This document shows positions 9,893-17,879 of a stretch of DNA of 64,000 bases, one piece after another; position 1 is the stretch's first letter, and every line of letters starts with the position of its first letter. The notes below the pieces were generated by a model. That model was not told the DNA's origin and made no database searches. It was given only the letters and a program-made list of their open reading frames with translations. The DNA is from Actinomycetes bacterium (GTDB lineage: Bacteria > Actinomycetota > Actinomycetes > Mycobacteriales > Mycobacteriaceae): positions 1-64,000 of the forward strand of contig JAEXZY010000070.1 of the NCBI GenBank assembly GCA_023404955.1. The letters are read 5' to 3'. The position numbers were made by a program, and so were the translations under genes.

Positions 9893-10312
9893 TCAGGGGA
9901 CCGAGATGCAGCCGACGCCGGGCACGCAACCGCCGCCACCACCGGGGCCGCCGCTGCCGGTGGGTCCGCCCGGAATCGAGCCGCCACCGCCGCCGGGGCC
10001 GCCGCTGCCGGTGGGTCCGCCGGGAATGGAGCCGCCGCCCCCGTTGGCGTCGCCGCCGCCGGTCGGGCCGCCCGGAATCGCGCCCCCGCCACCATCGGCG
10101 CCGCCACCGCCGGTGGCGCCACCGGGTGCGGGGCTCGTGCTCATCGACGGCGAGGTGCTGGCCGGTACCGATGTGCTGGTGGTGCTGCTGGTCTCGCTGG
10201 TCGACGACGTGCTGCTCGAGTCGCCGCCGTCACCGCCGCCGCAGCCGACGGCGAACACGAGCAGCGTCGCGCCGCCGAACACGGCCAGTCGAGTCCTCGC
10301 ATGGGAAATCAT
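9893..10312 (-). CDS. Glycine-rich putative lipoprotein with tandem repeats
   Basis: A 139-residue protein. Starting at the ATG at 10312 it has an Arg-containing N terminus, a hydrophobic stretch and Cys24 preceded by FAVG, a lipobox-like signal. A Ser/Thr-rich linker follows, then a Gly/Pro region built from copies of a unit close to GGGGSIPGGPTGSGGPG, at least two nearly identical and one diverged. No catalytic domain is visible. Expected location is the cell envelope. An upstream in-frame extension to 10507 exists but would bury the signal sequence, so I reject it. Confidence 0.6.
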   Translation of the reverse strand: MISHARTRLAVFGGATLLVFAVGCGGGDGGDSSSTSSTSETSSTTSTSVPASTSPSMSTSPAPGGATGGGGADGGGGAIPGGPTGGGDANGGGGSIPGGPTGSGGPGGGGGSIPGGPTGSGGPGGGGGCVPGVGCISVP

Positions 10313-10379
10313 GGGCCACCAATCTGTCGCAGGGTGCCCCGCAGATACCCGAGCCTTCCCGTCTCGAAACTCCGTCGAG

Positions 10380-11366
10380 CTAGGGGCCGTCGGTGTCGGA
10401 CGGCGTGCGGGTCGCGCGCGTGTGGCGGGCCGCATGGCGTGGTGCGGCATCGTCGCGGCCCTGTCCCGCCCTGCTTTCTGACGGGTCGTCCTCTGACGAG
10501 CTGTCACGCGCGTCGTCGTCCGCCGCAGCGTCCGCGTCGCGGTGTTCCGTCCGTCCGGCCGGAGGCGTCAGCGCAGGGGCGTCCCCGCCATCGGCGGGCA
10601 CGTCGGGCGCCGAGGCCGCCACGTCGAGTGCCAGGGGCGGATCGGCCGGCGCGGCGGCGTGCGATGGAGGGGCGGCGATCATGTCGCCGATGTCGCGAAG
10701 GGAACCGATGAGATAGTCGACCGGGCCCGAGATGTCCTCGCTCACAGGGGCTTCCACGACGGAACCGAGCAGGCCGAAGTACTCGTCGGGCTGACCGTCC
10801 ACGTGACCGTTGAGCAGTCCGTCCACGGTGCGGGCGGGGAGGTTGACCAGCCCGTCGGCGACTCGGACGGGATCGAGGTCGGTCACGGCGTCGGCGACCT
10901 CGGCCGCGCCGGCTCCGCCCGCCAGCACGCCGCTGGCTGCAGGAAGCGTCAGCCGGACCAGCAGGCTGTTGGCGGTCCGGACCGGCTCCCCGCTGGCGAC
11001 GACGCGACCGAGGCTCGCGACCGGTTGGCTCGCCGCGGCGCCGACGGCGTGCGCGAACGCCTTCGGGTCGAGCTCGGCGGCGGACCGCAGAATGTCGGTC
11101 ACGGCGCGGTGCTGGTTGTCGGCGATCGCCCGGACGACAGGCAGCGGGTCCTCGAGGTACTCATCGACGAGACGCCGCCCGTTGGTCAGCGACCGGGACA
11201 GCACCTCGGGGTAGTACTGCAGCGGACTGTGCGTCTCCTCCTGGACGACTGCCGAATTCTCTGTTTGCACCTGATGTTTCGGAGCCGACGGGGGTGCGAC
11301 GACGACGATGCCGACGCCGATGGCGGCAACCCCCGCCGTCACCCACGGGCGGACGATCTTCGGCAT
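10380..11366 (-). CDS. Exported or membrane-anchored hypothetical protein
   Basis: A 328-residue protein with an N-terminal hydrophobic segment (WVTAGVAAIGVGIVVVAPP, residues about 8-26), so probably secreted or anchored. The middle is helical and Ala/Val/Leu-rich with repeated LVNLPARTVDGLLNG-like segments; the last 80 residues are acidic, Pro/Ala/Asp-rich and low complexity. The ATG at 11366 is chosen because AAGGGGGG stands eight bases upstream and it places the hydrophobic segment at the N terminus. I recognise the style from mycobacterial exported proteins of unknown function but no enzyme family. Confidence 0.65.
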   Translation of the reverse strand: MPKIVRPWVTAGVAAIGVGIVVVAPPSAPKHQVQTENSAVVQEETHSPLQYYPEVLSRSLTNGRRLVDEYLEDPLPVVRAIADNQHRAVTDILRSAAELDPKAFAHAVGAAASQPVASLGRVVASGEPVRTANSLLVRLTLPAASGVLAGGAGAAEVADAVTDLDPVRVADGLVNLPARTVDGLLNGHVDGQPDEYFGLLGSVVEAPVSEDISGPVDYLIGSLRDIGDMIAAPPSHAAAPADPPLALDVAASAPDVPADGGDAPALTPPAGRTEHRDADAAADDDARDSSSEDDPSESRAGQGRDDAAPRHAARHTRATRTPSDTDGP

Positions 11367-11547
11367 GCGGCCCCCCTTGTATCGGTGACCCCGTAGCACT
11401 GCCCCCCGCGATCTTGCGCAAAGTAACACGCTCTGCCGACAACCAGCGAGCACTTATTCGCCGGTTCGGCGCGGTGCTGGGAGGTTCCTGAAAGCCCGCT
11501 GCGGGTAATCTTCCCGCCATGACCGCACACGCGATCAGGGGTGCCGA

Positions 11548-12489
11548 GTGAGCGGGGGATTGTTCGCCCTCCTCGACGACGTCGCTGCACTGGCCCGGCT
11601 GGCAGCCGCGTCGGTCGACGATGTGGGCGCCGCCGCCGGACGGGCGACCGCCAAAGCTGCCGGGGTCGTCATCGACGACACCGCGGTGACCCCGCAGTAC
11701 GTGCACGGTGTCACCGCCGAGCGCGAACTGCCGATCATCAAACGCATCGCCATCGGCTCGCTGCGCAACAAGATCGTGTTTATCCTGCCGGCGGCGCTGC
11801 TGCTCAGTCAGTTCGCGCCGTGGCTGCTCACCCCGATCCTCATGCTGGGCGCGACCTACCTGTGTTACGAGGGCGCCGAGAAGGTCTTCGGCAAGCTCCT
11901 CGGCCACGGCGCCCACCACGAGACCGCCGCGGCGCAGGGCCCTGACGCCGAGAAGCAGATGGTGACCGGCGCGATCCGCACCGACTTCATCCTCTCCGCC
12001 GAGATCATGGTGATCGCGCTGAACGAGGTTGCCGCCGAGTCGTTCTGGCCGCGCCTGCTGATCCTTCTCGTCGTCGCGGTGGTGATCACCGCCGCGGTCT
12101 ATGGCGTGGTCGCGGGCATCGTCAAGATGGACGACGTCGGGCTCAACTTCACGCAGCGATCGAGTGGTTTCGTCCAGCGCATCGGGCGCGGGCTCGTCGC
12201 CGGTATGCCGAAACTGCTCAGTTTCCTGTCCGTCGTCGGAACGGCGGCGATGCTGTGGGTCGGCGGGCACATCCTGCTCGTCGGCACCGACACCCTCGGG
12301 TGGCACGGCCCCTACTCCCTGGTGCACCACGCCGAGGAGTACGTCCACCACGTCGGCGGTGTCGGCGCCGTGCTCGGCTGGCTGGTCAACACCGCTGCCT
12401 CGGCGGTGATCGGCCTCGTCGTCGGTTCGCTGGTCGTCGGGATCGTCTCGATCCTGCCGTTCGGCAAGAAGAAGAAATCCCACGCCTGA
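11548..12489 (+). CDS. DUF808 (YedI-like) inner-membrane protein
   Basis: A 313-residue membrane protein. The N terminus SGGLFALLDDVAALARLAAA and the following DDTAVTPQYVHG are signatures of the DUF808/YedI family. Several hydrophobic helices are visible (about residues 70-100, 145-190, 225-260 and 285-305) and a basic C-terminal KKKK tail. The biochemical role of the family is unknown. GTG at 11548 is the start; upstream in frame there is no better candidate. Confidence 0.85.
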   Translation: MSGGLFALLDDVAALARLAAASVDDVGAAAGRATAKAAGVVIDDTAVTPQYVHGVTAERELPIIKRIAIGSLRNKIVFILPAALLLSQFAPWLLTPILMLGATYLCYEGAEKVFGKLLGHGAHHETAAAQGPDAEKQMVTGAIRTDFILSAEIMVIALNEVAAESFWPRLLILLVVAVVITAAVYGVVAGIVKMDDVGLNFTQRSSGFVQRIGRGLVAGMPKLLSFLSVVGTAAMLWVGGHILLVGTDTLGWHGPYSLVHHAEEYVHHVGGVGAVLGWLVNTAASAVIGLVVGSLVVGIVSILPFGKKKKSHA

Positions 12490-12498
12490 TCGCCGCGG

Positions 12499-12687
12499 TC
12501 AATCCTCGCTGCTGTCCCGGTCGGCGAGGAAGGCCAACAGCTCCGGATCGGAACTCGTGAAGCGGGCGGCCTCCTCCCCGCCGTCGCAGCGCAGCAGCGC
12601 CACGGTCACGCTGCCCGCGGAACGAGAGAGCACCGCCCAGACGGCGCCGGAGTCGACCCAGCGCTGGAGTTCGGCGACACGGTCCAT
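12499..12687 (-). CDS. Small conserved hypothetical protein
   Basis: A 62-residue protein starting at ATG 12687, preceded by GGGGAG and a further GGAGG. Sequence such as LQRWVDSGAVWAVLSR and a C-terminal acidic DRDSSED suggest a small cytosolic alpha/beta protein. It is convergent with the DUF808 gene and divergent from the membrane protein at 12721 with only 33 bases between, so their promoters must overlap or the latter is leaderless. Function is unknown. Confidence 0.6.
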   Translation of the reverse strand: MDRVAELQRWVDSGAVWAVLSRSAGSVTVALLRCDGGEEAARFTSSDPELLAFLADRDSSED

Positions 12688-12720
12688 CTCCCCAGCCTGC
12701 CACCTCCTAAGCTCGCCGGT

Positions 12721-13146
12721 GTGCAGGTGAGTTCGGCCGTCGCGGTCGCGGCGACATTCGTCTGGCTCGGCATGGTGCTGGCGATCTCCTTCCTCGAGGC
12801 CCCGCTGAAGTTCCGGGCACCGGGGGTCACGCTGCCCATCGGTCTCGGCATCGGGCGCTTGGTCTTTCGGGCGCTCAACGCATGTGAGGTGGTCCTCGCA
12901 GTCGCCGTGATCGCGGGTGGGCTGGCCGCGCGGGCGAGCGGCGGCGCGTTGAGCGCCGCGGTCACCGCCGTCGTCGTGCTCGCCGTGCAGGTGCTGGCCG
13001 TACGCCCGGCGCTGACCCGCCGCTCCGATCGTGTGCTGGCCGGTGAGCAGGGGCCGCGGTCGCGGGCGCATCTCGCCTACGTCGGATTGGAAGCGATCAA
13101 GGTCGTCGCCCTCGTGACCGGCGGGGTGCTGTTGCTGGCCGGCTGA
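12721..13146 (+). CDS. Small four-helix membrane protein
   Basis: A 141-residue protein with four predicted transmembrane helices (about 4-24, 54-74, 79-98 and 118-139). GTG start at 12721; no clear ribosome-binding site, which fits leaderless translation common in mycobacteria. The segment VWLGMVLAISFLEAPLKF is characteristic of a conserved actinobacterial membrane family whose role is not known. It ends at the base before the stop of the convergent DUF190 gene. Confidence 0.65.
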   Translation: MQVSSAVAVAATFVWLGMVLAISFLEAPLKFRAPGVTLPIGLGIGRLVFRALNACEVVLAVAVIAGGLAARASGGALSAAVTAVVVLAVQVLAVRPALTRRSDRVLAGEQGPRSRAHLAYVGLEAIKVVALVTGGVLLLAG

Positions 13147-14166
13147 TCAGTCGAGGGTCAGCGTTCCGCGCCGACGACCGTCGTGCACCGCGACCAACGC
13201 CGCCACCGGTTCGCAGGTGACCACGCCGTGCTCTGCGGTCAGCTCGTCGACGACGGCGTAGTCCGCGCCCACCGCCGCGTCGGTAGTGACCAGAGTGGTC
13301 GTCACCGGCACGTGACGCCCGAGCTGCAGGAGACGATCGCCGTGCGGACGCTGGTCGCCGCGGAACCCCCACAGCCCGCGCACCGTGGTGGCGCCGCCGG
13401 CGTATTCGCTCGCACGCAGGCGCGCCATGAGGTCACGGTGCACGGGGCGGCCCCCGTGACGGGTGTCCTCGTTCGTGTGCACGGTCAGTTTGTGCACGCT
13501 CCAGTGGCTGGGCGGCTCGGCGACGGTACGGCCGTCGACCTTGCAGACCACGACGGGGGCGATGCTGATCAGTGCGGTGTCCAGCAGGGTCGTGAGCTCG
13601 TCGAGCGCGGCCACCGCCTGCGCGCGGGGGCCGACGCCCGTGACGAGCACGGGTACGGCAGTGTTGTGGCTGAAGAAGCGTGCGCGGCGGCGTTGCCCGG
13701 CCACGGTGCCGTCGACGCCGAGAAACACGTCGGCGGTCACGAAGTCGCGCCTGCGCAGGACCTCACACACCGTCGCGAATCCCGGTGCACCGTCGATCGA
13801 CTGCTTTCGCCCCAGCAGCAATGACAGCCGCACCGGCCCGTCGCCGGTCGGTGCGTCGGGTGCCAGCCACGATCGTTCGAGCGTGATAAGTCCGCGCTCG
13901 GTCGACTCGACCACCGCGTCCGCGAGCACCCGGATTCGGTCGGGGCGGTCGGCGGCCGTAACGGTGACCGGCGGGTCCTCCGACAGCGTCAGCGAGCGGT
14001 CGGTACGCAGCACGTGCGTGGTGCCGAACCCGGCGATGCCGCGCAAGCAGATGCTCGCGACCACCTGTTCCCGGGCGCAGAGCTCGAGCAGCGTGTCGGC
14101 CAGGAAACGGCCACTGCTACGTTGCCGCTCGGCGAAATATGCCGTGAGGGTGAGTATTTCGGTCAC
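13147..14166 (-). CDS. Triplicated DUF190 protein of the fluoride locus
   Basis: A 339-residue protein made of three DUF190-like units: about 1-105 (LTLTAYFAERQR start), 120-225 (LSLLLGRKQSIDG start) and 235-339 (HKLTVHTNEDTRHGG start). DUF190 proteins resemble PII-like ferredoxin folds and commonly sit beside crcB. The GTG at 14166 overlaps the stop of the adjacent crcB by four bases, so the three genes form a coupled operon. This matches M. tuberculosis Rv3071 in position. An accessory or sensing role in fluoride export is inferred from context only. Confidence 0.85.
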   Translation of the reverse strand: MTEILTLTAYFAERQRSSGRFLADTLLELCAREQVVASICLRGIAGFGTTHVLRTDRSLTLSEDPPVTVTAADRPDRIRVLADAVVESTERGLITLERSWLAPDAPTGDGPVRLSLLLGRKQSIDGAPGFATVCEVLRRRDFVTADVFLGVDGTVAGQRRRARFFSHNTAVPVLVTGVGPRAQAVAALDELTTLLDTALISIAPVVVCKVDGRTVAEPPSHWSVHKLTVHTNEDTRHGGRPVHRDLMARLRASEYAGGATTVRGLWGFRGDQRPHGDRLLQLGRHVPVTTTLVTTDAAVGADYAVVDELTAEHGVVTCEPVAALVAVHDGRRRGTLTLD

Positions 14167-14528
14167 AGTGCAGCTCCCAGGCGCTGACCGAGCCAGGCGG
14201 CGAGCAGGCCGCAGGCCACGCTGACCCCGATGTTGGCCAGCGCCGACACCAGCTGGCGCTCCTCGGCGAGCCGCTGTGTTTCCAGCATCCAGGTGGAGAA
14301 CGTCGTGTACGAGCCGACGAAAGCCGTGCCGGCCAGCAGCGCCAGGTGTGGCCGCAGGGCCAACCCGGCGAGCGCGCCGAGCAGGAAGGCGCCGCTGATG
14401 TTGACCACGAGCGTGCCGAACGGGAGCGGCCGCCCGATGCGGCGCGAGACGGCCTTGTCGACCGTGAGGCGGGCGACCGCGCCCAGACCGCCGAGCAGCA
14501 CGACGCCGAACCACACCAGCGCCGTCAT
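14163..14528 (-). CDS. crcB: Fluoride channel CrcB (Fluc), second subunit gene
   Basis: A 121-residue, four-helix membrane protein. GGLGAVARLTVDK at the N terminus, the motif GTLVVNISGAFLLG and the break motif VGSYTTFSTW are diagnostic of CrcB/Fluc. Family knowledge: two antiparallel subunits form a fluoride channel, often as heterodimers when two genes are adjacent. Its ATG overlaps the stop of the upstream crcB in ATGA, and its own stop overlaps the DUF190 start. Confidence 0.93.
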   Translation of the reverse strand: MTALVWFGVVLLGGLGAVARLTVDKAVSRRIGRPLPFGTLVVNISGAFLLGALAGLALRPHLALLAGTAFVGSYTTFSTWMLETQRLAEERQLVSALANIGVSVACGLLAAWLGQRLGAAL

Positions 14529-14920
14529 CGCCGGGTCCGAACCCGGCGCACCAGCGCCGTCGCCAGATACACCGCCGCCAGGCCCGCGGCCACGCTGGCC
14601 ACGGTGTAAGAGATGGCCAAACCGTAGTGGCCGTGCTCGAGCATCTTGATGGTCTCCACCTGCATCGTGGAGAAGGTCGTCAGCCCACCGCACACGCCGG
14701 TGCCCAGGAACGGCCGGCGGTAGCTCGAGACGGGCAGACGTTCCAGCAGGCGGGTGACGAACAGCCCGAGCAGGAAGGCGCCGACGATGTTGACCGTGAA
14801 GGTGGGCCACGGCCAGCGCGCCGGGTCGCCGGCCGCGAGTTCCTCCAGGCCCGCGCGGGCCAGTGTGCCGACAGCGCCGCCGGCGAACACCGCGGCCAAC
14901 TCGCGCCGGTCTGAGGGCAT
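14525..14920 (-). CDS. crcB: Fluoride channel CrcB (Fluc), first subunit gene
   Basis: A 131-residue CrcB homologue: GGAVGTLARAGLEEL, FTVNIVGAFLLGLFV and GGLTTFSTMQVE carry the conserved Asn and the TTFS track. Four hydrophobic helices. The chosen ATG at 14920 gives a normal family length; extension to 14995 would add a Cys-rich non-conserved stretch. First gene of the crcB-crcB-DUF190 operon, divergent from pgm with a 59-base gap. I saw no fluoride riboswitch in that gap. Confidence 0.93.
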   Translation of the reverse strand: MPSDRRELAAVFAGGAVGTLARAGLEELAAGDPARWPWPTFTVNIVGAFLLGLFVTRLLERLPVSSYRRPFLGTGVCGGLTTFSTMQVETIKMLEHGHYGLAISYTVASVAAGLAAVYLATALVRRVRTRR

Positions 14921-14979
14921 GGCGCACAGTATGCAGTCCCCGGTGTTGCAGGGCCGTGTGGCGTAGCAGAATCGACACC

Positions 14980-16614
14980 ATGGCTGCGAACCCACGTGCC
15001 GGCCAGCCGGCGCAACCCGAGGACCTCATCGACATCGCTGCGGTGGTGACGGCCTACTACTCCGTCGTGCCCGATCCCGATGACGTCGACCAGCAGGTTG
15101 CCTTCGGCACGTCGGGACACCGCGGTTCGAGCCTGGACGCGGCCTTCAACGAGGCGCACATCCTCGCGACCACGCAGGCGATCGTCGAGTACCGCGCCGC
15201 GCAGGGCACCACCGGTCCGCTGTTCATCGGCCGCGACACCCATGCGCTGTCCGAGCCGGCCTGGGTGTCGGCGCTGGAAGTGTTGGCCGCCAATGACGTT
15301 GTCGCCATGATCGATTCGGCCGATCGATACACCCCGACGCCTGCGGTGAGCCACGCGATCCTGTCCTACAACCGCGGCCGCGACACGGCGCTGGCCGACG
15401 GCATCGTCGTGACGCCGTCGCACAACCCGCCACGCGACGGCGGGTTCAAGTACAACCCGCCCAACGGCGGGCCGGCCGACACCGACGCGACCAAGGTGAT
15501 CGCCGCGCGCGCGAACGAGCTGCTGCGCGACGGGTTGAAGGGTGTCAAGCGCGTGCCGCTGGCGCGGGCGCTGACCACAGCGCAGCGCCACGACTACCTC
15601 GAGGCGTATGTCGCCGACCTGCCCAACGTGGTCGACCTGCACGTCATCTCCGCCGAGGGCATCCGCATCGGAGCCGACCCGCTGGGCGGCGCCAGTGTGG
15701 ACTACTGGGGCGCCATCGCCGAGCGGCACAACCTGGCGCTCACCGTGGTGAACCCACTCGTCGACGCGACATGGCGATTCATGACGCTCGACACCGACGG
15801 CAAGATCCGGATGGATTGCAGTTCGCCCAATGCCATGGCGTCACTGATTGCCAACCGCGAGTCGTATCAGATCGCGACCGGCAACGACGCCGACTCCGAT
15901 CGGCACGGCATCGTCACGCCGGACGGTGGCCTGCTCAATCCGAATCACTACCTCGCGGTGGCGATCGACTACCTGTTCACGCATCGGTCGGAATGGGCAG
16001 GCGGCACTGCGGTCGGGAAGACCGCGGTGAGCTCGTCGATCATCGACCGCGTGGTGGCGGGGCTGGGTAGGGAACTCGTCGAGGTGCCGGTGGGCTTCAA
16101 GTGGTTCGTCGACGGGCTCGTCGGCGGGACGATCGGTTTCGGCGGCGAGGAGAGCGCCGGCGCGTCGTTCCTGCGCCGGGACGGGTCGGTGTGGACCACC
16201 GACAAGGACGGCATCATCCTGGCGCTGCTGGCGTCCGAGATCCTCGCGGTGACAGGGTCGACGCCGTCGCAGCGATACGCGGAGCTCGCCGAGAAGTACG
16301 GTGCGCCAACGTATGCGCGCATCGATGCCCCGGCCAACCGGGAGCAGAAGGCGCGGTTGGGCAAGCTCTCGCCCGAGCAGGTGACCGCCACCGAGTTGGC
16401 GGGTGAGCCGATCACCGCGAAGCTCACCAGTGCGCCCGGCAACGGGGCGCCGCTCGGCGGCCTGAAGGTGACGACCGAGAATGCGTGGTTCGCGGCGCGG
16501 CCGTCCGGCACCGAGGACGTGTACAAGATCTACGCTGAATCCTTCCGTGGCCCAGACCATCTCGCCGAAGTACAGCAGGCGGCGAAAGAAGTGGTGTCGG
16601 CGGTCATTTCGTGA
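14980..16614 (+). CDS. pgm: Phosphoglucomutase (alpha-D-glucose phosphate-specific)
   Basis: A 544-residue alpha-D-phosphohexomutase, the usual length for the Pgm of enterobacteria and mycobacteria. Ser147 in TPSHNPP is the phosphoserine; DADSDRHGI is the metal-binding loop; GGEESAGAS is the sugar-binding loop; RPSGTEDVYKIY is the C-terminal phosphate-binding loop. It interconverts glucose 1-phosphate and glucose 6-phosphate and so feeds glycogen, trehalose and cell-wall sugar synthesis. ATG at 14980; a longer frame to 14863 is not supported. The stop overlaps the MFS start. Confidence 0.95.
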   Translation: MAANPRAGQPAQPEDLIDIAAVVTAYYSVVPDPDDVDQQVAFGTSGHRGSSLDAAFNEAHILATTQAIVEYRAAQGTTGPLFIGRDTHALSEPAWVSALEVLAANDVVAMIDSADRYTPTPAVSHAILSYNRGRDTALADGIVVTPSHNPPRDGGFKYNPPNGGPADTDATKVIAARANELLRDGLKGVKRVPLARALTTAQRHDYLEAYVADLPNVVDLHVISAEGIRIGADPLGGASVDYWGAIAERHNLALTVVNPLVDATWRFMTLDTDGKIRMDCSSPNAMASLIANRESYQIATGNDADSDRHGIVTPDGGLLNPNHYLAVAIDYLFTHRSEWAGGTAVGKTAVSSSIIDRVVAGLGRELVEVPVGFKWFVDGLVGGTIGFGGEESAGASFLRRDGSVWTTDKDGIILALLASEILAVTGSTPSQRYAELAEKYGAPTYARIDAPANREQKARLGKLSPEQVTATELAGEPITAKLTSAPGNGAPLGGLKVTTENAWFAARPSGTEDVYKIYAESFRGPDHLAEVQQAAKEVVSAVIS

Positions 16615-17879
16615 GTTCTGTCGCCGACGGCGACTGTCGGGACGCGACCAAGGCGCGGTTGCCGCGCGAGGTCTGGGTACTCGTCGCCGCCAACGTCGTG
16701 GTGGCGCTGGGCTACGGCGTGGTCGCACCGGTGCTGCCGCAGTACGCCCGGCACTTCGGGGTGAGCATCAGCGCCGCCACATTCGTGATCACGGCGTTCG
16801 CAGTGATGCGACTCGTGGGCGCGCCGCCGGCCGGAATGCTGGTGCAGCGGCTGGGGGAGCGGCGCGTCTACATCAGCGGGCTGCTGATCGTCGCCGTGTC
16901 CACGGCAGCCTGCGCGTTCGCCGAAAACTATTGGCAGCTCTTGATCTTCCGTGCTCTCGGCGGCGTCGGATCGGCGATGTTCACGGTGTCGTCGCTGGGG
17001 TTGCTGATTCGCATCTCGCCCCCGGACGCGCGCGGCCGCGTCGCCGGGTTGTTCTCGTCGGGCTTCATGGTCGGCTCGGTGGGCGGTCCGATCCTGGGCA
17101 GTCTGACCGCGGGACTGGGGTTGTCGGCGCCGTTCCTGATCTACGGGGCGGCGCTGCTGGTGGCGGCGACGGTGGTGTTCGTCAGCCTGCGCAACTCCAC
17201 GGTGATCGCCCGATCCGATGGCGATGTCGACGAGCCCGTGCCGTTCCGGACGGTGTTCCGGCACCGGGCGTACCGGGCGGCGCTGCTGTCGAACTTCGCG
17301 ACGGGCTGGGCGTCGTTCGGGCTGCGGATCGCGCTGGTCCCGCTGTTCGTCGTGGAGGTGCTGGGTCGCGGACCGGGCGCGGCCGGGGTGGCGCTGACGG
17401 CGTTCGCGGTCGGCAACATCTCGGTGGTCATCCCGAGCGGGTATCTGTCGGACCGGCTCGGCCGGCGAAAGCTGTTGATCTTCGGGCTGAGCCTGGCGGC
17501 GGTGTCGACGGCGTTGGTGGGGTTCACGACGTCGCTGCCGGTGTTCCTCGCGGCGGCCTACGTGGCGGGTGCGGCTACCGGGGTGTTCGTCTCACCGCAG
17601 CAGGCCGCGGTCGCCGACGTGGTCGGGAGTAAGTCGCGGGGTGGGACGGCGGTCGCGACGTTCCAGATGATGGCCGACTTCGGATCGATCGGCGGGTCGC
17701 TGCTGGTCGGGCTGATCGCGCAGTACACGTCGTACGGGCTGGCGTTCCTGGTCAGTGGGGTGATCCTGGGCGTGGCCTGCATCGGCTGGGTGTTCGCGCC
17801 GGAAACTCGGCCGCGGGCGACGCGGGAACGGACCGAGGTGCGGCCACTGGGCCCGGAAGCCGGCGGGGAATGCCCGTGA
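16611..17879 (+). CDS. MFS transporter
   Basis: A 422-residue major-facilitator protein with about twelve hydrophobic helices. The motif-A-like loop QRLGERRV follows helix 2 and the repeat SDRLGRRK lies in the second half; VGGPILGSL resembles the motif-C antiporter signature. Likely a drug or metabolite exporter, substrate unknown. The GTG at 16611 overlaps the pgm stop (GTGA), so it is co-translated with pgm. Its 3' end lies 50 bases before the tRNA and is overlapped on the other strand by the read-through frame of the island recombinase. Confidence 0.9.
   Translation: MSSVADGDCRDATKARLPREVWVLVAANVVVALGYGVVAPVLPQYARHFGVSISAATFVITAFAVMRLVGAPPAGMLVQRLGERRVYISGLLIVAVSTAACAFAENYWQLLIFRALGGVGSAMFTVSSLGLLIRISPPDARGRVAGLFSSGFMVGSVGGPILGSLTAGLGLSAPFLIYGAALLVAATVVFVSLRNSTVIARSDGDVDEPVPFRTVFRHRAYRAALLSNFATGWASFGLRIALVPLFVVEVLGRGPGAAGVALTAFAVGNISVVIPSGYLSDRLGRRKLLIFGLSLAAVSTALVGFTTSLPVFLAAAYVAGAATGVFVSPQQAAVADVVGSKSRGGTAVATFQMMADFGSIGGSLLVGLIAQYTSYGLAFLVSGVILGVACIGWVFAPETRPRATRERTEVRPLGPEAGGECP

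Noticed and set aside
9906..10481. Proline-rich plus-strand frame resembling a PPE-like protein
   Set aside because: It is the antisense of the Gly-rich lipoprotein, and Gly codons read as Pro codons on the other strand.
14921..14979. Fluoride riboswitch in front of crcB
   Set aside because: Looked for the conserved fluoride aptamer sequence blocks in the 59-base crcB-pgm gap and saw none.
16481..17632. Long alternative plus-strand frame over the end of pgm and the MFS gene
   Set aside because: Arg/Gly-rich shadow frame; the MFS frame has clear helices and motifs and a start coupled to the pgm stop.
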